Shown one piece after another: positions 25,678 to 35,209 of a stretch of 49,421 bases of DNA (positions are counted from its first letter, which is position 1; each line of letters begins with the position of its first letter). Position numbers and translations under genes: made by a program. The notes below the pieces were generated by a model, which did no database searches, had not been told where the DNA came from, and saw only the letters and a list, made by a program, of their open reading frames with translations. Source of the stretch: Gemmatales bacterium (GTDB lineage: Bacteria > Planctomycetota > Planctomycetia > Gemmatales > HRBIN36); NCBI GenBank assembly GCA_025060195.1, contig JANXCQ010000030.1:1-49421 (forward strand). Reading direction: 5' to 3'.

Positions 25678-27354
25678 TTATCCAGGAGAAACCTCCAATT
25701 TATGCCTACCAAGAAGCCGCCACAGATAATACACCGGGATGCCCGATAAAACGATGAATAGCCCAGGCCAGGTATAGTTAGGACGCACGATAAGTAAGTC
25801 TAACATAATCAAGGTGCAGCACGCTATATAAAAGATAGGCACGCCTGGGTAGCCCCAAACGCGAAACGGAGGCTCGGCAGAATGCTTCCGGCGAATGATA
25901 AACAGCCCTGCCACTGTCGTCGCATAGAACAGTAACACGGCAAAAATGACGAAATCGAGCAATTCACTATAGGTGCCGGAAAAAACTAATATGGAGGCCC
26001 AGATACCTTGCAAAATAAGCCCCGCGGCAGGCACGCCACGTTGATTCAGTCGGCCCGCGACGGCAAAGAATAAACCGTCTTGCGCCATGGCATAATAGAG
26101 ACGTGCCCCCATCAAGGTCATGCCGTTGACGCAGCCGAAGGTCGAGATCATCACCGCAAGGGCCATGAACGACACGCCGAACCGTGGGGAGACTTGCTCT
26201 AACACGGCCGTGCCCACGCGATCGTCTAACACCCGCGCGATGCCCCGTTCTAGAGTATTTGCCTGTCGCCAACGTTGTTCTAGCTCGCGTTGTAACACTT
26301 GGGCCTCGGCAGTTCGCCCCTCGGCAGTCAGTTCACTGATACGCTGTTGAGTGGTGCGAATATAGTTTTCTAAGTTCGGATCAGCACGCACGGGCAACGC
26401 GACTAAATAAACAATGTTAGTCAGTATATAGATGACCATGACGAAACCGACACCAGTAAGCAAACTGCGCGGCAAGTTGCGCTGGGGGTCTTGAACTTCA
26501 AGAGCGGTGAATGTGATGTTGTTCCAAGCATCGGCCGCGAATAAGGCACCGACCATGGCGCCGATTACCACCATGAGCGCCGCTAAGGTGGGCCAAGGTA
26601 CTAGCTGCGATACCTCCTGATAGCGGGGCGTATCAAATACGCCCGACCAGAGATCATGCAGATTCGCCTCCAGCGCATAAGGGTGAACGGCCATCAGAAG
26701 TCCAGCGACAATAAGCAGCACTAATGCCGCTACCTTAGAGATCGTGAAGATATTCTGTACCCATTTCCCTTCGCGGACTCCTAAGCAATTAATGGCGGTA
26801 AGCGTGGCAATGACACACACGGCCACCAGGTGTCCGGCAGTAATCGAGTACCGTTGTTTTTGCCAGATTACCCAAGGTTCATCCCGCCAGGGAAGGGGAA
26901 GAGCTATACGACGGTTGAAATCGGGCCAGTCGAGCAACGTATAAGCGCCGGCATCGGGGTCGATTCCTAACGCGGGCACTAAGACTCCTAAGAATTTAGC
27001 AAAAGCGACGGCCACCGCAGCTATCGAACCAGTCTGGATCACTAAAAAACAAGTCCATCCGTAAAGAAATGCACTAAGTGGATTCCAGGCTTCGCGTAGG
27101 TAAACATATTGACCTCCTGCCCAGGGGAGCCGAGCCGACAGTTCTGCATAACAAGCTGCCCCCAATAGCGTCATCATGGCTGTCAATAACCAGACGACCA
27201 ACAGCCACCCCGCTGAGCCAACGTCGCGAGCGATGTCTGCGGATACGATAAAGATTCCCGATCCTATCATCGTGCCGACCACTAACAAGGTCGCGTCGAA
27301 CCAGCTGAGTTGTCGGCGAAAACCTGTCTCGACGTGAGGCGTGGTCATGTTCAT
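25678..27354 (-). CDS. APC-family amino acid permease with an unusual hydrophilic insertion
   Basis: The 558-residue polytopic protein has about 12 transmembrane segments and the APC features FDATLLVVGTMIGSGIFIVSADIA (TM1 with the GxG helix break) and GAACYAELSARLPWAGGQYVYLREAWNP (TM2-3). It would import or exchange amino acids in symport with protons or as an exchanger. A charged insertion of about 65 residues (roughly 345-410), rich in Glu, Arg, Gln and Leu and likely coiled-coil, lies in the loop before a late transmembrane segment. Most APC permeases lack this. The substrate cannot be told from sequence. The gene stands between the C45 hydrolase and the DUF1080 gene, all on the same strand. 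Confidence 0.9.
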   Translation of the reverse strand: MNMTTPHVETGFRRQLSWFDATLLVVGTMIGSGIFIVSADIARDVGSAGWLLVVWLLTAMMTLLGAACYAELSARLPWAGGQYVYLREAWNPLSAFLYGWTCFLVIQTGSIAAVAVAFAKFLGVLVPALGIDPDAGAYTLLDWPDFNRRIALPLPWRDEPWVIWQKQRYSITAGHLVAVCVIATLTAINCLGVREGKWVQNIFTISKVAALVLLIVAGLLMAVHPYALEANLHDLWSGVFDTPRYQEVSQLVPWPTLAALMVVIGAMVGALFAADAWNNITFTALEVQDPQRNLPRSLLTGVGFVMVIYILTNIVYLVALPVRADPNLENYIRTTQQRISELTAEGRTAEAQVLQRELEQRWRQANTLERGIARVLDDRVGTAVLEQVSPRFGVSFMALAVMISTFGCVNGMTLMGARLYYAMAQDGLFFAVAGRLNQRGVPAAGLILQGIWASILVFSGTYSELLDFVIFAVLLFYATTVAGLFIIRRKHSAEPPFRVWGYPGVPIFYIACCTLIMLDLLIVRPNYTWPGLFIVLSGIPVYYLWRLLGRHKLEVSPG

Positions 27355-27446
27355 AATGATTTGGGCGCTATTAGTCGCATGGTCAGATAGAAATGCTTAG
27401 GTGATTAGAGCCTTCGTCGGCCTATCCATTATATATAAGGTTCTTC

Positions 27447-28550
27447 TTAGGGTTTCGACTTCGGCAGTTCGGCGAGGAGGATATTGCGAAAACTTAGATG
27501 GGTCATCGGGTCGTGTCCTTGGAGACTGATCGGTCCCGGCGTGAGCTTAGCGCCTTGCCGGGCTGAGTTAGCAGGCGGACGCGTATCGGTGTAATCCACG
27601 GTTTGAAATCCATTGACCCAGATGGCAATATGCGCTCCCTGAGCGACGACGGTCATGGTAAACCACTCATGATCATCGGCGACGACCCGGCGTGCGGGTT
27701 GACGACCATAGAGTCCCCCAGTGCCGAAATCGACCGGCTTACTGCGATCTTCCCCCTGCCACTCATTGCGAATTTGCGATTCATAACCGCTCCAGAACTC
27801 TCCCGGCACGCAGCGGAAAAACACGCCACTGTTGAGATGCTTGCCGTGGGAATAAATCTCCAACTGCAGGACGAAGTCATCCCACTGTCGTTCAGTTTGA
27901 ATATCGCCTGGTCCGTTCTGGATAATCAGTTCGCCCTTTTCGCTAACGGTAAATTTCGACTTTTTCCCAGGGATTTCCTTCCAGCCTTCGAGGTCTTTGC
28001 CGTTGAAGATCGGCTTGAGTCCCGTGGGTCGAAGCTTGAGACTGTGCAACACAATTTGGTGATTGTCGGCTACGGATAAGCTGATGAGAGAGGTGCCGGG
28101 TTGGTCGGGAGCTGCCAGCGCGCCAGTGCGTTGTTGCATTTTCGGATCGGTCACCTGCCAGGCGATGGGTTTCCCGCCTTTGATGGTTATTCGTAAGGTG
28201 TAAGTACCGTCGAGGACCCCATCGGTAGCTAGAGGAATGCCGACTTGGCCCACATGTAGTTGTCCGCTCGTGCCCACGAGTTGGTACTGAGCCGAAAGTT
28301 CGGCATCGGCCCACGAGGTCGTGGAAGTAATGCGGGAAGCCTTATTACCGCCGATGATGAGCCGCCCGCCATTGACGGCCACGTCGCCCTCAGTTTTCCA
28401 GCCGAAAGTACTCTCCCCGTCGAAAAGTAACAGCCAGCCCGAGTGGATCTCCTGCCGGCTCAAGCGTTTGGCGACATTGGGATCAATGCTCCAGGCCAGG
28501 GTCAGGCTGCATAAGCAAGTTGTCCAAGTCAACCAGGTGCGACAGCGCAT
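27447..28550 (-). CDS. DUF1080 (3-keto-disaccharide hydrolase-like) secreted protein
   Basis: The ATG at 28550 is preceded by AAAAGGAG and is the start of a signal peptide (RTWLTWTTCLCSLTLAWS). The open frame extends 31 codons upstream, without support. The mature protein contains two DUF1080/LamG-like jelly-roll regions: LLLFDGESTFGWKTEGDVAVNGGRLIIGG (about 50-200) and LKPIFNGKDLEGWKEIPG with FRCVPGEFWSGYESQIRNEW and FTMTVVAQGAHIAIWVNGFQTVDYTD (about 185-365). This family has been linked to 3-keto-disaccharide/glycoside hydrolysis and is abundant in planctomycetes. The product is about 367 residues and would act outside the cytoplasm. Substrate unknown. Divergent from the HzsA-like gene, with a 252-bp intergenic control region. 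Confidence 0.88.
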   Translation of the reverse strand: MRCRTWLTWTTCLCSLTLAWSIDPNVAKRLSRQEIHSGWLLLFDGESTFGWKTEGDVAVNGGRLIIGGNKASRITSTTSWADAELSAQYQLVGTSGQLHVGQVGIPLATDGVLDGTYTLRITIKGGKPIAWQVTDPKMQQRTGALAAPDQPGTSLISLSVADNHQIVLHSLKLRPTGLKPIFNGKDLEGWKEIPGKKSKFTVSEKGELIIQNGPGDIQTERQWDDFVLQLEIYSHGKHLNSGVFFRCVPGEFWSGYESQIRNEWQGEDRSKPVDFGTGGLYGRQPARRVVADDHEWFTMTVVAQGAHIAIWVNGFQTVDYTDTRPPANSARQGAKLTPGPISLQGHDPMTHLSFRNILLAELPKSKP

Positions 28551-28789
28551 AAGTGGTCTCCTTTTTCCTGTCAAATGAGGAACTTGATGGCGATGGACGG
28601 TTGGTTGCGTAGGCAGTTTACACAGATTCTCGCCAGGTGCCAACGGGAAAGTTTAGAACTGCCGGGAACAATGTAACGTCTAAGCAGACGTCAGCACGCG
28701 GGGCAGTAAAATATCCGCCATACGAATTCCCCAGCTGGGCCATGACCTGTCTCAGCACCGCCTACCAACAAAGGTAATTACGCCATCAG

Positions 28790-28795
28790 AAGGAG
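28790..28795 (+). promoter_or_regulatory. Shine-Dalgarno fixing the HzsA-like start
   Basis: AAGGAG with a spacing of seven bases to the ATG at 28803. Confidence 0.6.
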
Positions 28796-28802
28796 CCCGC
28801 CG

Positions 28803-31800
28803 ATGCATTGCCCCCCGAGATCGTGTGCGTCCTCCGGCATAGTGTCTTACAGTTCCGTTGGGTACAAGTGGTGGCGTTGGTGGCGGAAGGGGTGCGCAGC
28901 GGCCGTGGTGGTCGGCTTGATCCTGAACGTGGCCGTTGGGGTAGGCCCGCGTGGCGGTGTTCCGTCGGAGCCGTCCGATCCGTTGTCGGCGATTGTTTTC
29001 GTAGGAGGGCCGATTTTCGACGAGAAAACGGATATCAGCGATGGCTATCTCGGCAGTTACCACTGGCGGGATGGCTACCTCTACGCCCGCGCCGCGACGT
29101 ATCACCGTCAGGAGCGCACTACGGGGCCCATGCGGTTAGGAAAGAACCTTTACTTATTGAGTCCAGCGCGTCCCGATGGGCAGTTGCGTCAGCTTACCTT
29201 TTTGCGGGGTAATGGTGCCGTGTATAAGCCCGAGCCGTCTTACGATGGCCGAAAGGTTTTGTTCAGCATGCGGCGGGACGGAGAAGATTGGTTCCATTTA
29301 TACGAACTGGATTTAGATAGCGGCGAGCTGCGGCAATTGACCGATGGCCCGTTCAACGACTTTGCGGGCGTGTACTTACCTGATGGACGCATTGTTTTCG
29401 TTTCCGACCGCACAGGTTTCTTGGAAGAGTACCATGAGGAACGGACGGAGTGCTTGTTTGTGATGAATGCCGATGGCACGGGGATTCATCAGATTACCTT
29501 CAACCCGGGGACTTATTTTGAGCCGGCCGTCTTACGCGACGGGCGCATCATTTGCGCCTTTTGGGATGCGTTTCATATCAATGTCCCGCCGTTGGACAAA
29601 CATGAAACGGTGTTGGTCACGGTCAATCCCGATGGGACGGAGGAGCGGCATTATTTCGGAGCTGGGCAGTATCGTTACTTTCAACGGGAGCGTCATAGTG
29701 GCGTATCGTTCACTACGCCGCGGGAAATGCCCGATGGTCGGATTCTCGTGCAATGCGAGTTGGGGCCAGCCGTGATAGACATCCGTTTTGGTCAGCATCC
29801 CCGCGATGCCTTAACACCAATTTTCCCGGGAGTCACCTCGCTGCAGATTGGCGGTACTACTCATCGGGTTCACCTTTCGCCTTTGGGCACGCGTAGCACC
29901 GCCTATCCGCTGCCCGATGGCCGAATCCTTTACTCAGCAACAAAACCCGGGGCTCGCGATAGTGCGATTTACATCACTGACCTGAAGACACGCGAGGAGA
30001 AATTGGTCTATAACATTCCGAATTACGCGGAGTTTGATCCGGTGCCTGTGTACTGGCCACGCAACCCACCTCGTCGGTTACCGCAGCAGATCGAGCGCCC
30101 GGATGTTTATGCGTCGGGCTTAGCCCTGTTGGAAGAGTCGCCGCTGCCCGGAAATCGTCCTTCGCCGGGTTGGGCCCGTTTCGTCGTGGTGGCCGGACGC
30201 GATGCTGATTTCCCTGAACGTTCCGCAGGCCTCACACGCGGGCGATACTTGCGCATCGTCGAAGCCGAGTACACTGCGGTAACTTCGAGCAGTCATACCA
30301 ACCTGGAGACACGTCTCTTGGGCGTGGTGCCGCTCTACGATGATGGTTCAGCTTACTTCGAGGTCCCCGCGGACACGCCGTTTTTCCTGGACGTGCTCGA
30401 CGCAGCCGGTCAGCGAGTGCTACATGCCTGGCCGTTGGTCAACACCGCCACGGAGCGGGGGCGTCCTGTGAGCCTGACGCAGATCGGATACATGACTGCT
30501 CGCAGCGGCGAGACACGTTCGTGTTACGGCTGCCATGCCCCGCAACAGCTGGCCGTGCCCAATTCCCCCCTGGAAGCCCTGCGGTATCCGCCGACGCGCG
30601 TTTCGCGCCACGTGACTGACTTACAGTACCGCCGAAATGAGCCGGATTTCTATCGCCGACAGGCCATTGTCGGAGCCGGTTTTGGCGACGAGTATCGCCG
30701 ATGGTTGGCTAGCCGCGATGCCTGGGTACGGGCCCGCGGTTGCGAAATGCTGGCTCTGCTGGAAGACGAGGCGAGACCTGCGTTGTCGAGAATCGTCGAA
30801 TTGACTAGCGACCCGCAGGTAGAAGTTCGGCGGGCTGCTACCTGGGCATTATGCACCTTAGCCCGTTCTGAACATGTGCCGAAGATTCGGGAATTAGCCG
30901 AACGAGATCCCGACGAACTGGTGCGTTTCCATGCGCGTTCCATCCTGCAGATTTTCGAAAGTTCCGAGGACGCGGAGTTGGAAATGGAAGCGCTAGGTCG
31001 GCAGAGCGAGAAAACCGAAGAAGCGATGAGGCGCGTCCGCGCCGCGCTGGCGCAGAAGGTTCCCCCCTTGGCAGCCCTTCGCGCTGCAGGTCGCTTACGG
31101 GATCGCGAGGCTGTGCCGTTGTTAGTCCCATGGTTGAGTCGCCCTGACATGGAACCTTACGCGAAGGAGGCAGCCCGTGCATTAGGCCGGATTGCCACAC
31201 CCGAGGCAGTGGCGGCACTGTCGCAGGCTCTACGGGCACAGGTGCCGAATAAACAAGTTTTCAACCAGCGCTATTTTCAGCATGGTCCACGACCGGAGGA
31301 ATGGGCCTTAGTGGAAGGACTGATTCTGGCGCAGGCGCGCCCGGAATTGCAGGACGTGCCTGTGCTGATCGCGATGTTACCTAACGCATTTATGGAGAAG
31401 CCCCGGTTTGAGGATCGTCTGCGAAGTTCAAGTGCACGAGCCATCTGGCCTCGGATTTTACTGGAACGAGGCGGGTCGCGTGCAACTATCGTACATCTAC
31501 TTTGCGAGGTGCTGCGGCACAATCAGCCGGCAAACACAGTTGCCCGCCCGAAAGAAGCGCAGCGTCCCCCGCTAGCCCAAGCCCAGCAGCTGGCACTTTA
31601 CGATGCCGTGCTCCGCGGGGTCAATTTGGAACGCCCCTTTTCGGAGCATGGTCGGCCCTTCCCCGTGGTTGCCGCGCTGGGCGCTGAAGAAGCGCTCTGG
31701 CTACTCACCTGTCTGGCATTACCGGGAGAGGTGCCGGAAGAATTGGTGACGCCCTATTTGACTTCGGCCTATCACCGCGAACGGATAGATGCGGCAGTGT

Positions 31801-33074
31801 TGCTCCTCCTGCAAGGCTTTCGTTCACCCAACTCTGCTCCTCACAGTGCAGAGCAAGTGTTACTGCGTGAGGCAAGTCGGCCTTATGATTTCCCGGAGAT
31901 CTGGAGTATCGGCAAGGGTATGCCCGACGACAACTTCCGCGACAAGGCTTATATGGTGCAGGCTTTGGCGGTGCACATGACCGACTTATCGAGCTTGGAA
32001 CGCTTTGCCGACCCTCACCGCGCCTCTCGCGACCTGCGTTACGCGTTGGCCCGGGGGTTAGCCCGCCGAGGTAAGACGGATGCCGTTCCGTTATTACTGC
32101 GGTTATGCCGCGACCCGCTGACCGTTGTCCAGCAACAGGCCCGTTATGCCTTAGCGGAAATTCGCGATTTAGCTCGGCTCCGCGGGGAGAAGGTGCCGCA
32201 ATTTCGTGTGCTCTGGCCGCAAGATCCCACGCGGCCTGCTGCAGGGAATGCCGAAGTGGATGACACTAGAATCCCCGTGCCCGTGGGCGACCCCCAGTTC
32301 GCACAAAAGTATTATCCGCCGCGAGCAGTAAACTGGTCGGATCGGACGGCCACACCGTTCCCCCAACGCTTGGCGTTATCCCAACCGCCAACTGATTGGC
32401 AGGCGCTGCTCGTGCCGCAACATTTCCGCAATCTGACGGTCCCGTTTGTTCGCGGTGCCGAGCGGATGATGATCGAACGGGCGGACGAACTCTACCACGT
32501 GGCTGAGCAACTCCGACGCCTCCCTGCTGAGCAAAATCGCGAAGCTTGGCAACGCTTGCTGGAGTCGCCTTATCCCTATGCGCAGTATCTTGCCCTAGAG
32601 TCGGTGGCGCTACAACCTGACCGATCCTGGGCACCGACGCTTTTGCAGAAGCTTGACGAATTTGCCGAGAAAGGCAATGCCGTCGGGTTCTGGTGGTGCT
32701 GTGAGGCCTTGGCCCAAGTCGCCCAACAATTACCCAACGACAAATCGGTCCGCGGCCCGACTCGGGACGAGGTATTGACACGATTGACCCGCTATCTCTT
32801 CAAGGCACCCACTGCCTCATCGGCCTTCTTCGGTCCCGAGGGCATGGCCTTAGGCTACCCTGCAGCTCGCGCCGTCGGCAAAATCCTGGGCACGACCCAA
32901 CATCCTCTAGCGCGACAAATCTGGCACAACGAAAATGCCTGGTTCCGCGCAGGCTTGTTACGCGGCCTACGCGAGGCCGGTGCTCCCGACTTGCAGGACT
33001 GGCTCGAACAGGGCCAACGTCCCTCACAACCTGCCTTAGTCCGCTACGAAGCGCAAATGCATCGCTCCCGCTGA
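28803..33074 (+). CDS. HzsA-like beta-propeller / c-haem / HEAT-repeat protein
   Basis: The 1423-residue product has an N-terminal basic stretch and hydrophobic helix (about 22-46), so it is exported. Residues about 60-420 form a TolB/WD-like beta-propeller with repeated DGRI(V/L) and NADGTGIHQITFNPG units. The next part, about 420-600, resembles the middle domain of hydrazine synthase alpha subunit and contains one c-type haem motif C574-Y-G-C577-H578, in the sequence RSGETRSCYGCHAPQQL. From about 615 to the end the sequence is HEAT-like solenoid (ALSRIVELTSDPQVEVRRAATWALCTLARSE and others). In anammox planctomycetes HzsA combines NO/NH3 chemistry with haems, but homologues without the other subunits are widespread in non-anammox planctomycetes. 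I therefore call it HzsA-like only. The single haem suggests electron transfer outside the cytoplasm; the propeller and solenoid suggest partner binding. Confidence 0.85.
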   Translation: MHCPPRSCASSGIVSYSSVGYKWWRWWRKGCAAAVVVGLILNVAVGVGPRGGVPSEPSDPLSAIVFVGGPIFDEKTDISDGYLGSYHWRDGYLYARAATYHRQERTTGPMRLGKNLYLLSPARPDGQLRQLTFLRGNGAVYKPEPSYDGRKVLFSMRRDGEDWFHLYELDLDSGELRQLTDGPFNDFAGVYLPDGRIVFVSDRTGFLEEYHEERTECLFVMNADGTGIHQITFNPGTYFEPAVLRDGRIICAFWDAFHINVPPLDKHETVLVTVNPDGTEERHYFGAGQYRYFQRERHSGVSFTTPREMPDGRILVQCELGPAVIDIRFGQHPRDALTPIFPGVTSLQIGGTTHRVHLSPLGTRSTAYPLPDGRILYSATKPGARDSAIYITDLKTREEKLVYNIPNYAEFDPVPVYWPRNPPRRLPQQIERPDVYASGLALLEESPLPGNRPSPGWARFVVVAGRDADFPERSAGLTRGRYLRIVEAEYTAVTSSSHTNLETRLLGVVPLYDDGSAYFEVPADTPFFLDVLDAAGQRVLHAWPLVNTATERGRPVSLTQIGYMTARSGETRSCYGCHAPQQLAVPNSPLEALRYPPTRVSRHVTDLQYRRNEPDFYRRQAIVGAGFGDEYRRWLASRDAWVRARGCEMLALLEDEARPALSRIVELTSDPQVEVRRAATWALCTLARSEHVPKIRELAERDPDELVRFHARSILQIFESSEDAELEMEALGRQSEKTEEAMRRVRAALAQKVPPLAALRAAGRLRDREAVPLLVPWLSRPDMEPYAKEAARALGRIATPEAVAALSQALRAQVPNKQVFNQRYFQHGPRPEEWALVEGLILAQARPELQDVPVLIAMLPNAFMEKPRFEDRLRSSSARAIWPRILLERGGSRATIVHLLCEVLRHNQPANTVARPKEAQRPPLAQAQQLALYDAVLRGVNLERPFSEHGRPFPVVAALGAEEALWLLTCLALPGEVPEELVTPYLTSAYHRERIDAAVLLLLQGFRSPNSAPHSAEQVLLREASRPYDFPEIWSIGKGMPDDNFRDKAYMVQALAVHMTDLSSLERFADPHRASRDLRYALARGLARRGKTDAVPLLLRLCRDPLTVVQQQARYALAEIRDLARLRGEKVPQFRVLWPQDPTRPAAGNAEVDDTRIPVPVGDPQFAQKYYPPRAVNWSDRTATPFPQRLALSQPPTDWQALLVPQHFRNLTVPFVRGAERMMIERADELYHVAEQLRRLPAEQNREAWQRLLESPYPYAQYLALESVALQPDRSWAPTLLQKLDEFAEKGNAVGFWWCCEALAQVAQQLPNDKSVRGPTRDEVLTRLTRYLFKAPTASSAFFGPEGMALGYPAARAVGKILGTTQHPLARQIWHNENAWFRAGLLRGLREAGAPDLQDWLEQGQRPSQPALVRYEAQMHRSR

Positions 33075-33525
33075 CAGAATCTCACGTCGCAGCGCTGACG
33101 CCGAGGCCGACTCGGCACACCCCGCGTTAGCCGTGTTGGTCTGGACAGGACAAGCTACATTCGTTACATGCCGTGCCACCTTATCGGTCAGGAAGGCTGC
33201 TGAGAATAACGATTCGGGCGCTGGCCAACTTTGTCTGCCGACCAGCCGAGATGAAATTTCCTTTATCGGTGATGGTTCCTTAGCCGATAAGGTGCTGGGG
33301 ATTAATCTCAGACTCCAAAACGGGGGTATCGAACTGGGTCCGAGCGAAGGACTCGCTGGGCTTCTCAGGTGCAGTGTAAGCAGGACGGCCCAGCGTTGGC
33401 ATCGCTGCTTCCAACTCGCAGGTCCGCCGAATGGCGCAGTCCGACCAAACGCTGCACCTCTCTGGGGGGAGACTAAAACGCCAGCGAGAGCAATTGCTCG
33501 GTGGCTCGGGGTCAGGGAGGATAGG
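33075..33525. other. Long untranslated stretch upstream of the sigma factor
   Basis: About 450 bp without a supported gene. An in-frame extension of the sigma-factor ORF back to 33133 has no SD and no family similarity. It may hold a promoter and a long leader; no known RNA family was recognised. Confidence 0.45.
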
Positions 33526-34311
33526 ATGGCCACCCAGGTTCGGGACGATCTTCAGGACATCCAGCAACTGTGGCGCGAATACCGCGCCCATCCCAGCATA
33601 GAACTAAGGAATCGCCTCATTGAACACTACCTGCCTCTGGTCCGCATCAACGCCGAACGCATTTGGCAGCGGTTGCCTGATGGTGTGGACTTAGATGACC
33701 TCATTAGCGCGGGCATCTTCGGGTTGATGGACGCCATTGAATCGTTCGACCTGGAACGGGGAGTGAAGTTTGAGACCTATTGCGTGCCTCGCATTCGCGG
33801 CGCCATTCTCGACGAACTTCGCACCATGGATTGGGTGCCCCGATTAGTCCGCTCTCGAGCGAGTAAACTCGAAGAAGCGCGCAAGCAGCTCGAAGCCAAG
33901 CTGGGGCGACCGCCCCGCGAGGAAGAATTGGCCGAGTTTCTGGGACTTAGCGAGGAAGAGACCCACGAACTGTTGCAGGAAACCCAAGCTGTCAGCCTGA
34001 TTAGCCTCGAAAAGAAGTGGTACGAGACCGACAGTTATAAAGATGTTCGTGAAGTGGATATCCTCGAGGATAAGAAGGCGGAAGACCCCACGCGCCGTGT
34101 TCAGGACCAAGATTTGTTGAAGCTGATCACCCGGGGCCTGAATCGGAACGAGCGTCTGATTTTGATCCTGTACTATTTCGAGGAAATGACCATGAAAGAA
34201 ATCGGGCAGACGCTCGACCTAAGTGAAAGTCGCGTCAGTCAGATGCATTCTGCCATCTTGGCTCGATTGCAGCAGATGTTAGCCGAACGCCAAAGCGAAC
34301 TTGCCAACTGA
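33526..34311 (+). CDS. FliA/WhiG-type RNA polymerase sigma factor
   Basis: The ATG at 33526 follows AGGGAGGATAGG. The 261-residue protein has sigma-70 region 2 (about 30-105, LVRINAERIWQRLPDGVDLDDLISAGIFGLMDAIESFD, and RIRGAILDELRTMDWVPRLVR), region 3 (about 115-160, KLGRPPREEELAEFLGLS) and region 4 (about 205-255, LNRNERLILILYYFEEMTMKEIGQTLDLSESRVSQMHS). The RGAILDELR-MDWVPR block is the hallmark of the FliA/WhiG subgroup, normally controlling flagella, sporulation or other alternative programmes. No flagellar genes lie in this window, and no anti-sigma (FlgM-like) gene follows. The regulon is therefore unknown. Confidence 0.93.
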   Translation: MATQVRDDLQDIQQLWREYRAHPSIELRNRLIEHYLPLVRINAERIWQRLPDGVDLDDLISAGIFGLMDAIESFDLERGVKFETYCVPRIRGAILDELRTMDWVPRLVRSRASKLEEARKQLEAKLGRPPREEELAEFLGLSEEETHELLQETQAVSLISLEKKWYETDSYKDVREVDILEDKKAEDPTRRVQDQDLLKLITRGLNRNERLILILYYFEEMTMKEIGQTLDLSESRVSQMHSAILARLQQMLAERQSELAN

Positions 34312-34400
34312 TTACGCCAGCCGGTTGCGGCCCACTCGCTCAAAGATGGGTGCCTAACCTCGGATCGTTCGCTTCAGCTCCTACCAGGGAGGAATTTGCT

Positions 34401-34898
34401 ATGCGCCATTTCATGGTTTTGTTGCTCATCGTGTCAGCAAGCCAGGCAATTGGGCAGCATCCGAACCACGTTCCCAGCTTCTATCCGAGTCTCACCGTTC
34501 CCAAGATTGCCAGTGCCCCGATCCACGCATGGACCCAAGAGCAATTACCCGCCAGCCAAGCACCCGTTATTCCACGTACCGCACCCTCATTTCATCCGGT
34601 AACGCAGGCACCTGTTCATTTCGCTCAAGCACCACCGCCGCCGAGTGTTCAGGTGGCACCGTTTTGTCCGCCCACTGTTAACTTGGCAACCTTCGTACCC
34701 GCGCCCGTTACGACCTTTCACCTCCCGACGCCTTCGCCTCAATGGATGGCTGCGCCCCCGCCTCCCGGGGTACAACTAGCTTTTCCTGTCGAACCTCCAC
34801 CGCGATACGGTCTGCCTTTCCAGCGCCCTAATGTGTCTCTGATTCACCGTCCGCAACCAGAGGCCCCGATTTACAGTGGGCACTGTCTGCCACGCTAA
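34401..34898 (+). CDS. Small Pro-rich secreted protein
   Basis: The ATG at 34401 follows AGGGAGG. The product (165 residues) begins with a Sec signal peptide (HFMVLLLIVSASQAIGQH). The remainder is Pro/Ala/His/Phe-rich with recurring APPPP, APV and QAP patterns (for example PSFHPVTQAPVHFAQAP), which looks like an unstructured extracellular chain. No catalytic motif is visible and no family is recognised. It lies 90 bp downstream of the sigma factor, on the same strand, and could be part of its transcript. Confidence 0.65.
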   Translation: MRHFMVLLLIVSASQAIGQHPNHVPSFYPSLTVPKIASAPIHAWTQEQLPASQAPVIPRTAPSFHPVTQAPVHFAQAPPPPSVQVAPFCPPTVNLATFVPAPVTTFHLPTPSPQWMAAPPPPGVQLAFPVEPPPRYGLPFQRPNVSLIHRPQPEAPIYSGHCLPR

Positions 34899-35209
34899 TA
34901 CCATCACGTAAATCGTTAGGACCAGTGTCTTGTCCTCTTTCCCATAGTTGGCACCCAGACTGTGACAAGGGAACTCATTATCTTATTGATTCCGTGATGA
35001 CAAAGCGTTATTATTACTTTGGACAGTCAAAATCGCTTCCGAGACGATCGAACACTTTCGGGCATTTTGTGAAACACATGGCCGGTGTCCTGGGCTTGGT
35101 AAGAACCAGGCTCGGATAGGCTTAGCCGAGAGCAAGGAGCGCCGAGGGCGCCCTGCCGGCAATGCCTGGCCAGTAGGAATCTCTCGACGACTGGAATGGT
35201 CGTCGTGGT
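34899..35209. other. Intergenic stretch
   Basis: About 310 bp between two small secreted-protein ORFs. It holds a perfect 7-bp hairpin at 35185-35205, just before the next ATG. Nothing else was recognised. Confidence 0.4.
35185..35205 (+). promoter_or_regulatory. Hairpin immediately before a start codon
   Basis: CGACGAC (35185-35191) pairs perfectly with GTCGTCG (35199-35205) around a 7-base loop, five bases before the ATG at 35210. If formed in mRNA it would limit ribosome access. Function is inferred from position. Confidence 0.35.

Noticed and set aside
27447..28643. Longer start for the DUF1080 protein at 28643
   Set aside because: The extra 31 codons precede the signal peptide, and AAAAGGAG supports 28550.
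28803..33074. Calling the organism an anammox bacterium because of the HzsA-like protein
   Set aside because: Only an alpha-like protein is present, with a single haem and a HEAT extension; homologues occur widely in non-anammox planctomycetes.
33133..33525. N-terminal extension of the sigma factor
   Set aside because: The extra 131 codons have no sigma-factor similarity, and a good ribosome site precedes 33526.
33075..33525. SRP RNA, tmRNA, 6S or RNase P RNA in the sigma-factor leader
   Set aside because: None of their conserved sequence blocks could be found.
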